A DNA stretch of 64,000 nucleotides, from the NCBI GenBank assembly GCA_946220865.1, contig CAMJYM010000009.1, forward strand, positions 16,939 through 80,938, in the 5' to 3' direction. Shown piece by piece: positions 17,648 through 26,308 of the stretch (positions within the stretch are counted from its first letter, which is position 1; each line of letters starts with the position of its first letter). The translations under genes were made by a program, and so were the position numbers. The DNA is from an uncultured Clostridia bacterium (GTDB lineage Bacteria > Bacillota > Clostridia > Saccharofermentanales > DTU023). The notes beneath the pieces are model-generated. The model ran no database searches and was not told the DNA's origin. It was given only the letters and a program-made list of their open reading frames with translations.

Positions 17648-18469
17648 ATGTCTGAACTGAAAAAAGAAAAAACGTCCTACTTAAAAGAATTTACCAAGGG
17701 CATCCTCCAGCAGAATCCGCTGCTGGTGCTCGTTCTCGGAACCTGCCCTTCACTGGCCGTCACGACCTCCCTGATCAACGGTCTGGGCATGGGTCTTGCT
17801 GCGACCTTTGTTCTGGCTCTTTCCAATCTGGTTATCTCGCTGATCCGCAATTTTATCCCTGACAAGGTTCGCATTCCCTGCTACATTACGGTGATTGCGA
17901 GCTTCGTCACCATTCTGCAGTTTTTGCTCCAGGCCTATGTGCCATCCCTGAACGACGCCCTCGGCATTTTCCTGCCGCTGATCACCGTCAACTGCATTAT
18001 CCTCGGACGTGCCGAAGCCTTTGCCAGCAAGCATAAGCCTCTGGTTTCCGTGCTCGACGGTATCGGCATGGGCCTTGGCTTCACCCTCGCCCTTGTCCTC
18101 ATGGGCGGCATCCGTGAACTGCTCGGAGCCGGCAGCATCGCTGGCTGGAAGCTCCCCTTTGTGGGTCCCGGCAAAGCGCTGCAGCCTATCCTGATCTTTA
18201 TCATGCCTCCCGGAGGCTTTATCGTCTTCGGCCTGGTGATGGCCATCGCCCTCGCGCTTACCCGCAAGTTTTATCAGCGCCGGCCTGATGCGGCCCTGGC
18301 GGCTGCCGAAGCTGGCGGCTGTGTGGCCTGTGGCATGCAGTCGGCCTGTGCTGCCGGAAAGCTCGCTGAATCGGCCGCAGAGCCTGCCGGAAATCTGGCT
18401 GAAGCTGCTGTGACCAGGCGCGAGACGCCTCCCGCTCAGGCGGTCGCAGAGAAAGGAGCCAAAGCATGA
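17648..18469 (+). CDS. rnfE: Rnf complex subunit E
   Basis: A 273-residue membrane protein of the RnfE/NqrD family with about six helices (LITVNCIILGRAEAFAS and VLDGIGMGLGFTLAL are characteristic). RnfE and RnfA form the symmetric membrane core that shares an iron site in structures of the complex. The last 50 residues extend beyond the membrane part and contain CVACGMQSACAAG with three cysteines, followed by an Ala/Glu-rich tail. Start chosen at ATG 17648 behind GGGAGGAGG. The stop overlaps rnfA by four bases. Confidence 0.95.
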   Translation: MSELKKEKTSYLKEFTKGILQQNPLLVLVLGTCPSLAVTTSLINGLGMGLAATFVLALSNLVISLIRNFIPDKVRIPCYITVIASFVTILQFLLQAYVPSLNDALGIFLPLITVNCIILGRAEAFASKHKPLVSVLDGIGMGLGFTLALVLMGGIRELLGAGSIAGWKLPFVGPGKALQPILIFIMPPGGFIVFGLVMAIALALTRKFYQRRPDAALAAAEAGGCVACGMQSACAAGKLAESAAEPAGNLAEAAVTRRETPPAQAVAEKGAKA

Positions 18470-19053
18470 AAGCTTTATTCATGATTCTGTTTAGCGTGAT
18501 CCTGGTCGACAACCTGGTTCTTTCCAAGTTTTTGGGCATCTGCTCCTACCTGGGTCTCAGCAAAAATCTGAAGAATGCCATGGGCATGAGCGTCGCCGTG
18601 ACCTTTGTCATGCTGATTGCCACGCTCTGTACCTGGCCGATTCACTATTACCTGCTGCTGCCTCTGGGCCTCGGCTACCTGGACAACCTTGTCTTTATCC
18701 TCGTCATCGCCTCGGTAGTTCAGGTCATCGAAGCGATTATTCACAAAAGTATTCCGCCGCTCTACAGGGCCATGGGCATTTACCTCCCCCTGATTACCAC
18801 GAACTGCGCTATTCTCGGCATTATGTTCGTCAACATTAATGAGAGCTACAATTTCATGACCTCCATTTTCAACAGCGTCGGCGCCGGTCTGGGTTACATG
18901 CTTGCCATGTTCCTTTTCAACGGAGTGCGCACGAAGATGGAAGAATCCAACCCGCCGAAGTTTCTGCAGGGTCTGCCCATTACGCTGATCGCTTCCGGCC
19001 TTGTCTCCGTGTCCTTCTTTGGTTTCAAGGGCATGATTCAGAATCTGTTTTAG
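18466..19053 (+). CDS. rnfA: Rnf complex subunit A
   Basis: A 195-residue integral membrane protein, length and six-helix profile as usual for RnfA/NqrE. Signatures include DNLVLSKFLGICSYLGLSK near the start and ITTNCAILGIMFVN in the middle, the latter holding the cysteine of the intramembrane iron centre shared with RnfE. It starts by ATGA overlap with rnfE and is followed by rnfB after nine bases, with AGGAGG before rnfB. Confidence 0.96.
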   Translation: MKALFMILFSVILVDNLVLSKFLGICSYLGLSKNLKNAMGMSVAVTFVMLIATLCTWPIHYYLLLPLGLGYLDNLVFILVIASVVQVIEAIIHKSIPPLYRAMGIYLPLITTNCAILGIMFVNINESYNFMTSIFNSVGAGLGYMLAMFLFNGVRTKMEESNPPKFLQGLPITLIASGLVSVSFFGFKGMIQNLF

Positions 19054-19062
19054 GAGGCGTCT

Positions 19063-19908
19063 ATGTTCATCACACTGAGCCTTCTGTCTGCCAAACTCTG
19101 GCCTCTTTTTGCCGATAGCATCAGCACAGCGGTGCTGGCCATCGCCGGGCTGGCTCTTGGTCTGGCTCTTGTCATTGTTATCGTCTTTCACTTTTTTTCG
19201 GTAGAGACGGATGAGCGCGAGGAGCAGCTCCTAGAGATTCTGCCCGGCGCCAACTGCGGTGGCTGTGGCTACTCCGGCTGTCAGGGCTATGCTGCTGCGC
19301 TCGCCAGCGGAAAAGACAAGACCTTTAACCGCTGTACGGCCGGCGGAGCTGAAACTGCGGCCCAAGTGGCCACTTTCTTTGGCCAGGCGCCTGCGGCTTA
19401 CGTTCCTAAAGTCGCCCTCGTTCACTGCCAGGGCAGCAACGAGCACGTCCGCGTGCTCTATCAGTATGGCGGTTCCGATAGCTGCGCGACAGCAAACGGC
19501 CTTTATGGCGGACCTTCGAGCTGCAGTCATGGTTGTCTCGGCTTTGGCGACTGTGTGCGCGCCTGCGAATATGGGGCCATTCAGGTTAATCATGGCGTTG
19601 CCAGAGTGAACCCGGAGAAGTGCATCGCCTGTGGCGCCTGCGTCCGTGCCTGCCCGCGTCAGATCATCAAGATCGAGCCCAAATACACGGATCTTTATGT
19701 CAATCGCTGTGCCAACCCCGATCCCGGAGCTAAAGTCCGCAAGGTCTGCGACATCGGCTGCATCGGCTGTGGACTCTGCGTCAAAAACTGCCCGGTTCAG
19801 GCGATCAGCCTGAAGGAAAAACTGGCGGTGATCGATACGGAGCTTTGCACGCACTGCGGCAAATGCGCTTCGGTCTGCCCTGCGAAGAGCATCACTGTTG
19901 GCCTTTAA
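19063..19908 (+). CDS. rnfB: Rnf complex subunit B (polyferredoxin)
   Basis: RnfB accepts electrons from reduced ferredoxin. The 281-residue protein has one N-terminal membrane helix (about 20-45), then a Fe-S domain with CGGCGYSGCQGY, and further 4Fe-4S motifs CSHGCLGFGDCVRAC, CIACGACVRACP, CIGCGLCVKNCP and CTHCGKCASVCP. This cysteine wealth is typical of clostridial RnfB. It is the last gene of the operon, and a strong terminator follows 17 bp after the stop. Confidence 0.97.
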   Translation: MFITLSLLSAKLWPLFADSISTAVLAIAGLALGLALVIVIVFHFFSVETDEREEQLLEILPGANCGGCGYSGCQGYAAALASGKDKTFNRCTAGGAETAAQVATFFGQAPAAYVPKVALVHCQGSNEHVRVLYQYGGSDSCATANGLYGGPSSCSHGCLGFGDCVRACEYGAIQVNHGVARVNPEKCIACGACVRACPRQIIKIEPKYTDLYVNRCANPDPGAKVRKVCDIGCIGCGLCVKNCPVQAISLKEKLAVIDTELCTHCGKCASVCPAKSITVGL

Positions 19909-19925
19909 GCTTCTGGCAGCTTAAA

Positions 19926-19964
19926 AAAGCCCCCGGTCAGAGATCTGGCCGGGGGCTTTATTTT
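19926..19964. terminator. Bidirectional terminator between rnfB and pepD
   Basis: Stem AAAGCCCCCGG / CCGGGGGCTTT with T-rich flanks on both strands (TTTATTTT on plus; TTTTTT on minus). It can end rnfB from the left and pepD from the right. Confidence 0.93.
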
Positions 19965-19974
19965 GCAAAAAGAT

Positions 19975-21468
19975 TTATTTCAGTTCGGCGAGCAGCTTTT
20001 TGATAAATTCGTAGCAGCGGCCGACCGAGGGAATGGAAAGGTGCTCATTCGGCGTGTGCACATCGGCAAGATCCGGACCCATGCTCAGCATATCCACATC
20101 GGGCATCACTTCGCTGAAGAGGCCGCACTCTACCCCGGCGTGAATGGCTTCGATTTTGCCCTCACGGCCAGTCATGGCCTTCCAGACCTCAAGGGCCTTA
20201 TCGCGCAACGGTGATTCCTCTTTGATTTCCCAGGCCGGATAAGAGCCATTGGAGCTTGCGACAAGGCCGCAGCGGTCGGCAAGGCGGGTCAGCCGGTCAA
20301 GCACTTCCTGACTCGAAGAGGCCAGGGAAGAGCGAATGCTGCTGGTGAGATTAAAGCCTTCCGGGGTATTTTCCAGGACCGCCACGTTGAGGGAGGTCTG
20401 CACGAGGCCGGGAATGTCGTGGCTCATGGACTGGACGCCATTGGGCGAGCAGAAAATATAGTCGATGAGTCTGGCCGAGACTTCGGGATTGTAGCTTTCT
20501 TCGAGCGTACATTCGCCGAGTTCGATGCAGAGGTCAGGGTCGATGACTGCATACTCACGCTTGATGGCCGCGATTTCGCTTTCCAGCGCTTTTTTGGCTC
20601 TGGCGACGTCTTTGACGCTAAAGCAGCTGAAGGCGAGCAGAGGGATGGCATTGTGTTTGGAGCCGCCCTCAAAGCAGCCCAGACGCAGTTCGTTGACGGT
20701 GCAGGCGGAGTCCAGGCAGGAGGCGCAGCGCGCTTTATTCAGCAGGCGGGCAAGCAACTTAATGGCGTTGCCGCGGCCCTCGATAATCTTCTGACCGGAA
20801 TGGCCGCCCTTAAGGCCATGCACCTTCAGTGTCAGGCCGGGCTGCTTCGCCGTTTTTTCGCGCTTGGCCGCAAGAGCAACCTGAAAGTTTGCGCCGCCCG
20901 CACAACCCACGAGGAAAACGCCCTCATCCTCATTGTCGATATTGAGCAGAAGTTTGCCGGATAAAGGTTTTTCGCCATTTTTTATCGCAGCGTGAATGGC
21001 CATCGCGCCATCCATGCCCGTCTCTTCATTCGTGGTAATCAGCACTTCAAGAGCGGGGTGGACAAGCTTCTCGTCTTCGAGCAGAGCCAGTGCATAGGCC
21101 ACAGCCAGGCCGTCATCGCCGCCCAGCGTTGTGCCGTCGGCCCGCAGTGTATCGCCGTCGATGAGCATACGGATCGGATCTTTTTCAAAATCATGCGTGG
21201 ACTCCGCCACCTTTTCGCAGACCATATCCATATGACCCTGCAGAATTACAGCAGGTGCAGCCTCATAGCCTTTGCTTGCGGGCTTTTTGATAATGATATT
21301 GTGCGCCTTGTCCTGATGGGCCTCGAGGTTCATCCCTTTCGCCACAGAAAGAAGCCAGTCGCTCACGCCCTTCTCATTGCCGGAACCGCGGGGAATCTGG
21401 TTCAGTTCATAGAACCAGCGAAAAACGGATACAGGTTCGGGTAGATTTTGTTTCGTCAATTCGATCAT
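19975..21468 (-). CDS. pepD: Cytosolic beta-Ala-His / aminoacyl-histidine dipeptidase (M20C)
   Basis: A 497-residue zinc dipeptidase of the PepD type that cleaves unspecific dipeptides including carnosine-like ones. Metal and catalytic positions are visible in order: LQGHMDMVCEK, GGDDGLAVAYAL, TNEETGMDGA, NIDNEDEG, and the C-terminal AIHAGVECGLF. No signal peptide is present, so it is cytoplasmic. The ATG has AGGAGG upstream on the minus strand. It is monocistronic and ends at the shared terminator with rnfB. Confidence 0.95.
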   Translation of the reverse strand: MIELTKQNLPEPVSVFRWFYELNQIPRGSGNEKGVSDWLLSVAKGMNLEAHQDKAHNIIIKKPASKGYEAAPAVILQGHMDMVCEKVAESTHDFEKDPIRMLIDGDTLRADGTTLGGDDGLAVAYALALLEDEKLVHPALEVLITTNEETGMDGAMAIHAAIKNGEKPLSGKLLLNIDNEDEGVFLVGCAGGANFQVALAAKREKTAKQPGLTLKVHGLKGGHSGQKIIEGRGNAIKLLARLLNKARCASCLDSACTVNELRLGCFEGGSKHNAIPLLAFSCFSVKDVARAKKALESEIAAIKREYAVIDPDLCIELGECTLEESYNPEVSARLIDYIFCSPNGVQSMSHDIPGLVQTSLNVAVLENTPEGFNLTSSIRSSLASSSQEVLDRLTRLADRCGLVASSNGSYPAWEIKEESPLRDKALEVWKAMTGREGKIEAIHAGVECGLFSEVMPDVDMLSMGPDLADVHTPNEHLSIPSVGRCYEFIKKLLAELK

Positions 21469-21713
21469 GGATGTAACCTCCTAGAGCCTGAGCAAGGGTT
21501 GCGCGTCGCTGGTGAAAAGCCCAGGCGCTGTGAACAGCGGTCGCTTACTCAGGTGCCATACATTTTGCGGGCTTTCCCCGTATATCTTCTCCATTTTAGC
21601 AGACAGCTGCAAAAACTGCAGAAAGATGTCTCTAATTTGCCTCAGGCAGTGCAAAAAGTTAAACTAAACAGGTAGCACAACTGTATAAGTACGCAAAGAA
21701 AAGGGAGGATAGT

Positions 21714-22913
21714 ATGAGCAAAGTATTGATGATCGGAGCTGGCGGAGTCGCCACCGTTGCCGCCCATAAAATTGTAGAAAATAAAGAAGTTTTTTCCGAA
21801 CTGGTGATTGCCAGCCGCACGCTGAGTCGCTGCGAGGAACTGGCCGCCAAAATCCAGGGCCAGGGCATTAAAGTCTCTGCCCGCCAGGTGGATGCGGACA
21901 ACGTGCCCGAACTTATCGCCCTGATCCGCGAACTTAAACCGGACCTTGTGATGAACCTGGCCCTGCCCTACCAGGATCTGCACATCATGGACGCCTGTCT
22001 GGAAACAAAGACCGATTATCTCGATACCGCAAACTACGAGCCCGAAGACACGGCGCATTTTGAGTATAAATGGCAGTGGGCCTACCAGGATCGCTTCAAA
22101 GAAGCCGGCATTACGGCGCTTCTCGGCTCCGGTTTCGATCCGGGCGTCTGCTCCGTTTTCTGTGCCTACGCCCTCAAACATCATTTTGACGAAATTCACA
22201 CGATCGATATTCTTGACTGCAATGGCGGAGACCACGGCTATCCCTTTGCCACCAACTTCAACCCCGAAATCAATATCCGCGAAGTCTCGGCCAATGGGCG
22301 CTACTGGGAAAACGGCGAATGGGTTGAAACCAAACCTATGGAAATCAAGCGGGAATATCACTTTGAAGAAGTCGGCAAGAAAGATATGTACTTGCTCTAC
22401 CATGAAGAGGAAGAGTCCCTCATTCAGACCATGCCCGGGCTTAAGCGCATCCGCTTCTTCATGACCTTCGGCGAGTCTTATCTGACGCACCTCCGCTGCC
22501 TCGAGAATGTGGGCATGACCTCCATCGAATCCATTGACTTTGAAGGTCAGCAAATCGTGCCTCTGCAATTTCTCAAGGCCGTCCTGCCCGATCCCGCGAG
22601 CCTCGGCCCCCGCACCAAAGGTAAGACCAACATTGGCTGCATTTTTACCGGCATCAAGGACGGCAAGGAGAAGAGCTACCGCCTCTTCAACATCTGTGAT
22701 CACCAGGAAGCTTACCGCGAAACCGGAGCTCAGGCGGTCTCCTATACCACGGGCGTTCCGGCCATGATCGGAGCTTCCATGCTCGTTCAGGGTCTGTGGA
22801 AGAAGCCCGGCGTCTATACGGTCGAGCATTTTGATCCGGATCCCCTTATGGCGGATCTGAACCGCTTTGGTCTGCCGTGGCAGGAGGATCTGACGCCGAC
22901 GCTGGTGCCGTAG
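21714..22913 (+). CDS. Carboxynorspermidine synthase (saccharopine-dehydrogenase family)
   Basis: A 399-residue NADPH-dependent enzyme that condenses aspartate semialdehyde with a diamine to form carboxynorspermidine or carboxyspermidine. The N-terminal Rossmann motif VLMIGAGGVATVAAH is clear; LLGSGFDPGVCSVF and the DILDCNGGDHGYPF region are typical of the Lys1/Lys9-like polyamine branch. The ATG is preceded by GGGAGG. Immediately downstream on the same strand, after 368 bp of dispersed repeats, is the cognate decarboxylase gene nspC. Together they form the alternative spermidine/norspermidine route found in many bacteria lacking SpeE-type spermidine synthase. Confidence 0.93.
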   Translation: MSKVLMIGAGGVATVAAHKIVENKEVFSELVIASRTLSRCEELAAKIQGQGIKVSARQVDADNVPELIALIRELKPDLVMNLALPYQDLHIMDACLETKTDYLDTANYEPEDTAHFEYKWQWAYQDRFKEAGITALLGSGFDPGVCSVFCAYALKHHFDEIHTIDILDCNGGDHGYPFATNFNPEINIREVSANGRYWENGEWVETKPMEIKREYHFEEVGKKDMYLLYHEEEESLIQTMPGLKRIRFFMTFGESYLTHLRCLENVGMTSIESIDFEGQQIVPLQFLKAVLPDPASLGPRTKGKTNIGCIFTGIKDGKEKSYRLFNICDHQEAYRETGAQAVSYTTGVPAMIGASMLVQGLWKKPGVYTVEHFDPDPLMADLNRFGLPWQEDLTPTLVP

Positions 22914-22959
22914 CTGCAAGGCGGGGCGGGCGTGGCCGGAGCCCCAGCGAGATGTTTCG

Positions 22960-23030
22960 CCCGCCCGGACACCGTCGCCCTCGCTCAAAAGTTCGCTGCG
23001 CTCACAATCGCTCGGGTCGGCGGTCCCGGC
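22960..23030 (+). repeat. Dispersed repeat module B (diverged 3' end)
   Basis: Begins with CCCGCCCGG and contains CGCTCAAAAGTTCGCT and CAATCGCTCGGGTCGGCGGT as in the other three copies. The 3' end lacks the TCGGG part of the closing inverted repeat. It lies in the gap between the carboxynorspermidine synthase gene and nspC. Confidence 0.85.
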
Positions 23031-23057
23031 TGAGCGTGGCCAGCTGCCTCGGCTGCT

Positions 23058-23207
23058 CGCTCGCTTGCTCCGCAGCAGCCCCTTCTCGTCTCAGACACGC
23101 TCTCTCTTCAGTGCGGCTCCTGATGCGGCTGCACTGGGAACAGGATGCTCACTTTGCTACGGTCGTGATCGCGAACTCGCTCGAAGGGGCTCTGCTTCGC
23201 GTCTCGC
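23058..23207 (-). repeat. Dispersed 150-bp repeat, module A (reverse orientation)
   Basis: Full-length copy of module A in the orientation opposite to all other copies seen here. Length is exactly 150 bp. It contains the internal inverted repeat based on CAGTGCGGC / GCTGCACTG. The frame running from 22877 into nspC is open right through it, but the codons in the repeat show no sign of being protein-coding. Confidence 0.93.
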
Positions 23208-23230
23208 TAAGGCGCGACAGTTCCTTAGCG

Positions 23231-23264
23231 GTTGCTCGTTTGCTCCGCAGAGGCCCCTCGACCG
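23231..23264 (-). repeat. Degenerate fragment of module A end
   Basis: TTGCTCGTTTGCTCCGCAG and the following GGCCCCTCGACCG resemble the first 30 bases of a reverse-oriented module A with substitutions. It lies 18 bp before nspC and may be a decayed second copy. Confidence 0.5.
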
Positions 23265-23281
23265 ACCGTTTGGAGAAAAAT

Positions 23282-24637
23282 ATGCCAGAAAATAAGTCCA
23301 CCTCAAATTTTGAACCAAGTGCCCTGGACCCCTCGAAGCTGCTTTCTCAGCAGACGCGTAGCGGCCCGCCAGATCTGCCTTTTGCTCAGGCGGCTTCGCC
23401 TGCGGAAGTGATCGATCTGCGTTATCTTGCGGACAATGCGGCTTTTTTACAGCGTGTGGCAGAGGCTGCAGGGGCGAAGATTTTGCTGGCCCAAAAGGCT
23501 TATTCGCTCTATGAGAGCTATCCGCTGCTGGCCCGTTATCTGGCGGGCACTACGTCTTCCGGTCTCTATGAGGCTCGCCTGGCTCATGAAGAGTGGTCGG
23601 GCGGGGAGATTCATGTTTTTTCTCCGGTTTATCGCGAGGATGAACTGCGCGAGCTTCTGGGTTTTGCGGATCACCTGATTTTTAATTCACCTTCCCAGTG
23701 GCTGCGTTTTCGCGAGCAGGCTCTGGCGGCGCAAAAGACGCGCCCCATCAGCTTCGGCCTGCGCCTTAACCCGGAGTATTCCGAAGTGAAGGAAGCGATC
23801 TACAACCCCGCGGGAGCAGGTTCGAGGCTTGGAACCACGGAGTGCGAGCTTAAAGCCGCACTTGCCAGGGAACCGCAGCTTCTGGAGGGGCTTTCGGGTT
23901 TTCATATGCACACCCTCTGCGAGGATTCTGCCGAGACTTTTGCCCGCACGCTGGAGGCTTTTCTTCAGCGCTTTGCCGCTTATATCCCGGGGCGTTCCTG
24001 GCTGAATTTCGGCGGCGGGCATTACATCACCCGGGCCGGTTATAACACAGCCCTGCTCATTAAATCTCTGAAAGAAGTCAAAAAACGCTTCGACGTCGAC
24101 CTTTATCTGGAACCCGGAGAAGCCGTCTGTCTGGACTGCGGCTGGCTCGTTTCGACCGTCCTGGACGGCATGACAAACGGCCTTGACATTGCCCTGCTCG
24201 ACACCTCTGCCTGCTGCCACATGCCTGACGTTCTGGAAATGCCCTATCGGCCGAGAGTCTTTCTGCTGGACAAAGCTGCCAAAAAGGCCGGAGGCCCGTC
24301 TTCAGGCGTTTCTGCTGATCTTTGCTCCAAAGTTGAAGTGCCTTCGGGAGTCTGCCTGAACTATGAAATGGGCGGCGAGCCTGGCGAGAAGCCCTATACG
24401 ACTCGCCTTGGGGGGCCGACCTGCCTGGCGGGAGACATTATCGGCGATTACAGCTTTTCGCGGCCGCTCGTGCCGGGCGACCGCCTTGTCTTTTGCGATA
24501 TGGCGCTTTACAGTCATGTTAAGCGCAATAGCTTTAACGGCATGCCGCTGCCTGCGCTGCAGTGCTTTGATGGCACGGAGCTACGCACGTTAAGGCGCTT
24601 TGGCTACGAGGACTTTAAGACGCGCCTGGGTGGCTGA
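23282..24637 (+). CDS. nspC: Carboxynorspermidine/carboxyspermidine decarboxylase
   Basis: A PLP-dependent fold III decarboxylase of 451 residues that removes CO2 from carboxynorspermidine to give norspermidine (or spermidine from carboxyspermidine). The PLP lysine lies in LLAQKAYSLYESYP; other family motifs are FHMHTLCED, NFGGGHYITRAGY, LEPGEAVCLD and the catalytic GPTCLAGD. ATG 23282 is chosen because GGAG sits 7 bases upstream and the preceding frame runs through a dispersed repeat. About 70 N-terminal residues precede the conserved barrel, longer than in common NspC proteins (around 380 residues). Module A copies flank the gene in inverted orientation, and its stop codon abuts repeat DNA. 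Confidence 0.93.
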   Translation: MPENKSTSNFEPSALDPSKLLSQQTRSGPPDLPFAQAASPAEVIDLRYLADNAAFLQRVAEAAGAKILLAQKAYSLYESYPLLARYLAGTTSSGLYEARLAHEEWSGGEIHVFSPVYREDELRELLGFADHLIFNSPSQWLRFREQALAAQKTRPISFGLRLNPEYSEVKEAIYNPAGAGSRLGTTECELKAALAREPQLLEGLSGFHMHTLCEDSAETFARTLEAFLQRFAAYIPGRSWLNFGGGHYITRAGYNTALLIKSLKEVKKRFDVDLYLEPGEAVCLDCGWLVSTVLDGMTNGLDIALLDTSACCHMPDVLEMPYRPRVFLLDKAAKKAGGPSSGVSADLCSKVEVPSGVCLNYEMGGEPGEKPYTTRLGGPTCLAGDIIGDYSFSRPLVPGDRLVFCDMALYSHVKRNSFNGMPLPALQCFDGTELRTLRRFGYEDFKTRLGG

Positions 24638-24655
24638 GCGAGCGAAAACCTTGCT

Positions 24656-24730
24656 CCCGCCCGGGCACCGTCGCCCTCGCTCAAAAGTTCGCTTCGCTCA
24701 CAATCGCTCGGGTCGGCGGTCCCGGTCGGG
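24656..24730 (+). repeat. Dispersed repeat module B
   Basis: A 75-bp copy bounded by imperfect inverted repeats CCCGCCCGG and CCGGTCGGG (eight of nine pairs). It starts 18 bp after the nspC stop and precedes a module A copy. Confidence 0.9.
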
Positions 24731-24746
24731 CCTTGGCAAATGACCC

Positions 24747-24896
24747 GCGAGACGCGCAGCAGAGTCCCTTCGAGCGAGTTCGCGATCACACCCGCGGCAA
24801 AGTGAGCATCCTGTTCCCAGTGCAGCGGCATCAGGAGCTGTACTGAAGAGAGAGCGTGTTTGAGACGAGAAGGGGCTGCTGCGGAGCAAGCGAGCG
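24747..24896 (+). repeat. Dispersed 150-bp repeat, module A
   Basis: Full copy with roughly ten substitutions compared with the 61928 copy and no insertion or deletion. The outer arm reads AGTCCCTTC, keeping pairing with GAAGGGGCT through a G-U pair. Confidence 0.95.
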
Positions 24897-24907
24897 GAAA
24901 CCTCCCT

Positions 24908-24982
24908 CCCGCCCGGACACCGTCGCCCTCGCTCAAAAGTTCGCTTCGCTCACAATCGCTCGGGTCGGCGGTCCCGGTCGGG
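24908..24982 (+). repeat. Dispersed repeat module B
   Basis: A 75-bp copy nearly identical to the one at 24656, giving the arrangement B-A-B in the nspC to phosphatase gap. The remaining 98 bp to the next gene hold nothing I recognise. Confidence 0.92.
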
Positions 24983-25080
24983 CTTATAATAAGTGACTAA
25001 TTAGACATCTTTCCCGCCCGGCTGCTTTGCCGCAGCCAGCCCCATTTTGAACTGACAGAAAGAGAAGCCGATCTACCCCT

Positions 25081-25785
25081 ATGAGCCCCTTAAAGTTCCA
25101 CTACCCCTACCACACCCCCTATCTGAACTGCCGCAACAACAGCGAAGGCCTTTCTGACCAGCCTTTTGCCGCGCCGGTTCGGCTGATTTTATGTCGGCAC
25201 GGTCTCTCTGAAGGGAATGCTGCCGGTTTTTTGCAGGGTTCGATTGATGCGCCGCTGAGTGAGGATGGCCACAAGCAGGCCGAGAGGCTTTCCCTGGCGC
25301 TTGCCGGTGAAGCTTTCGACAGCGCCTATGCCAGCGATCTCAAGCGCGCCAGGGAGACGGCGGCTGCGGTGCTTCGTCGCCATCCCGGCCTGCAGCTTAG
25401 AGAGGACAGCCGCCTGCGTGAGATTTGCAGCGGCGACATGGAGGGTCTGCATTTCGATATCCTGGAAGAGCGCTATGCGAAAGAGCTGAAAATTCTGCGG
25501 GAGCAGATGCCCGATTTTATCACCCCGGGTGGCGAAAGCACGCGGGATTGCTACGAGCGCGCCCTCGACTTTTTTACTGAAGTCCTCCCCAGAGAGGCCG
25601 GGCATACCGTGCTTCTGGTTTCCCATGGCTTCTTGCTCGCGACAGTGATCAACTACTTTCTGGGTCGCCCTTACGAGCAAATGGTGCACGACATTTTCGG
25701 CAACTGTTCCATTTCCGAGGTTCTCTGTCGTTCGCTCACCGACTTCGATGTTCTGCGCCTCAACGACCAGAGTCACCTCGTCTGA
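25081..25785 (+). CDS. Histidine phosphatase family protein (phosphoglycerate mutase-like)
   Basis: A 234-residue protein of the histidine phosphatase superfamily. The phosphorylated histidine is in LILCRHGLSEGNAA, the family Arg/Glu positions are in YASDLKRARETA and REICSGDMEG, and the second His is in LLVSHGFLLATV. Such proteins act on small phosphorylated substrates; members include cofactor-dependent phosphoglycerate mutase, CobC and sugar phosphatases, and the substrate here is not determined. An N-terminal extension of about 37 residues precedes the first strand, and its ATG has no strong ribosome site, so the true start could lie slightly downstream at a non-ATG codon. Confidence 0.85.
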   Translation: MSPLKFHYPYHTPYLNCRNNSEGLSDQPFAAPVRLILCRHGLSEGNAAGFLQGSIDAPLSEDGHKQAERLSLALAGEAFDSAYASDLKRARETAAAVLRRHPGLQLREDSRLREICSGDMEGLHFDILEERYAKELKILREQMPDFITPGGESTRDCYERALDFFTEVLPREAGHTVLLVSHGFLLATVINYFLGRPYEQMVHDIFGNCSISEVLCRSLTDFDVLRLNDQSHLV

Positions 25786-25876
25786 CACCAAAGGTTAAAT
25801 AGACGGGGGTGCGGACAAAATCCTTGGTAGATTTGCCAGTCATGGGTGAAGTGTCCAGGACGGCAATCTGCTCACA

Positions 25877-26026
25877 TTTCGGTTTTTCAGAATCTTGGAC
25901 AAAAATTCAAGTAATGGATGGTTTCGTTTGATTGGCGATTGATCTCAGTACCGCTTCGCTCGGGCTGGGAGCCTGATATAGTTTCGGCTTTTCAGAATCT
26001 TGGACAAAAATTCAAGTAGTGGATGG
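25877..26026 (+). repeat. Pair of 45-bp direct repeats, 105 bp apart
   Basis: Copies at 25877-25921 and 25982-26026 differ at two positions and share CAGAATCTTGGACAAAAATT. Their ends, TTCAAGTAGTGGATGG in the second copy, are the inverted complement of the CATCCACTACTTTGAA unit in the array that follows. Confidence 0.9.
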
Positions 26027-26043
26027 CCAACCAGACTTCGACC

Positions 26044-26160
26044 CATCCACACCTCGATAAGTTGCACGCCAAATCATCCACACCTTGGAAACTTGCATAG
26101 GAGGGCATCCACTACTTTGAAACTTGCAAACTAGGCCATCCACTAGTCGCAACGTTGCAT
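26044..26160 (+). repeat. 31-bp-period degenerate tandem array, four units
   Basis: CATCCAC starts at 26044, 26075, 26106 and 26137, exactly 31 bp apart. The first 24 bases of each unit share CATCCAC and end in an (A)CTTGCA-like element; the last seven vary. The unit length is not a multiple of three, so it is not a protein repeat. Confidence 0.85.
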
Positions 26161-26244
26161 GAAAATCAGAAAAACCAAAGTAGAATAAGGTTTGGTTATT
26201 GTGGGTCATTGTCACAGGGCCATAAAGCGACCTAACCCATGTCC

Positions 26245-26308
26245 AAAAGCTGTATGCCTGACAATGCCGCACCCATTTCGAAAAAAGCTGTATGCCTTAC
26301 TATTCCGC
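26245..26308 (+). repeat. 26-bp direct repeat pair before the gntR promoter
   Basis: AAAAGCTGTATGCCT followed by ATTCCGC or AATGCCGC occurs at 26245-26270 and 26283-26308, 38 bp apart. The second copy overlaps the first base of the -35 box at 26309, a suitable position for operator sites of the downstream GntR protein. Confidence 0.7.

Noticed and set aside
22877..23281. N-terminal extension of nspC running back through the repeats
   Set aside because: The extension is translated module A sequence and overlaps the previous gene's end; a good ribosome site sits directly before ATG 23282.
22960..25000. Module A and B as an insertion sequence
   Set aside because: No transposase gene is present in or between copies, and no clear target-site duplications are seen; they were listed as dispersed repeats.
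26044..26160. The 31-bp-period array as a CRISPR array
   Set aside because: There are only four units, the conserved part is degenerate, the variable part is about seven bases, and no cas genes are near.
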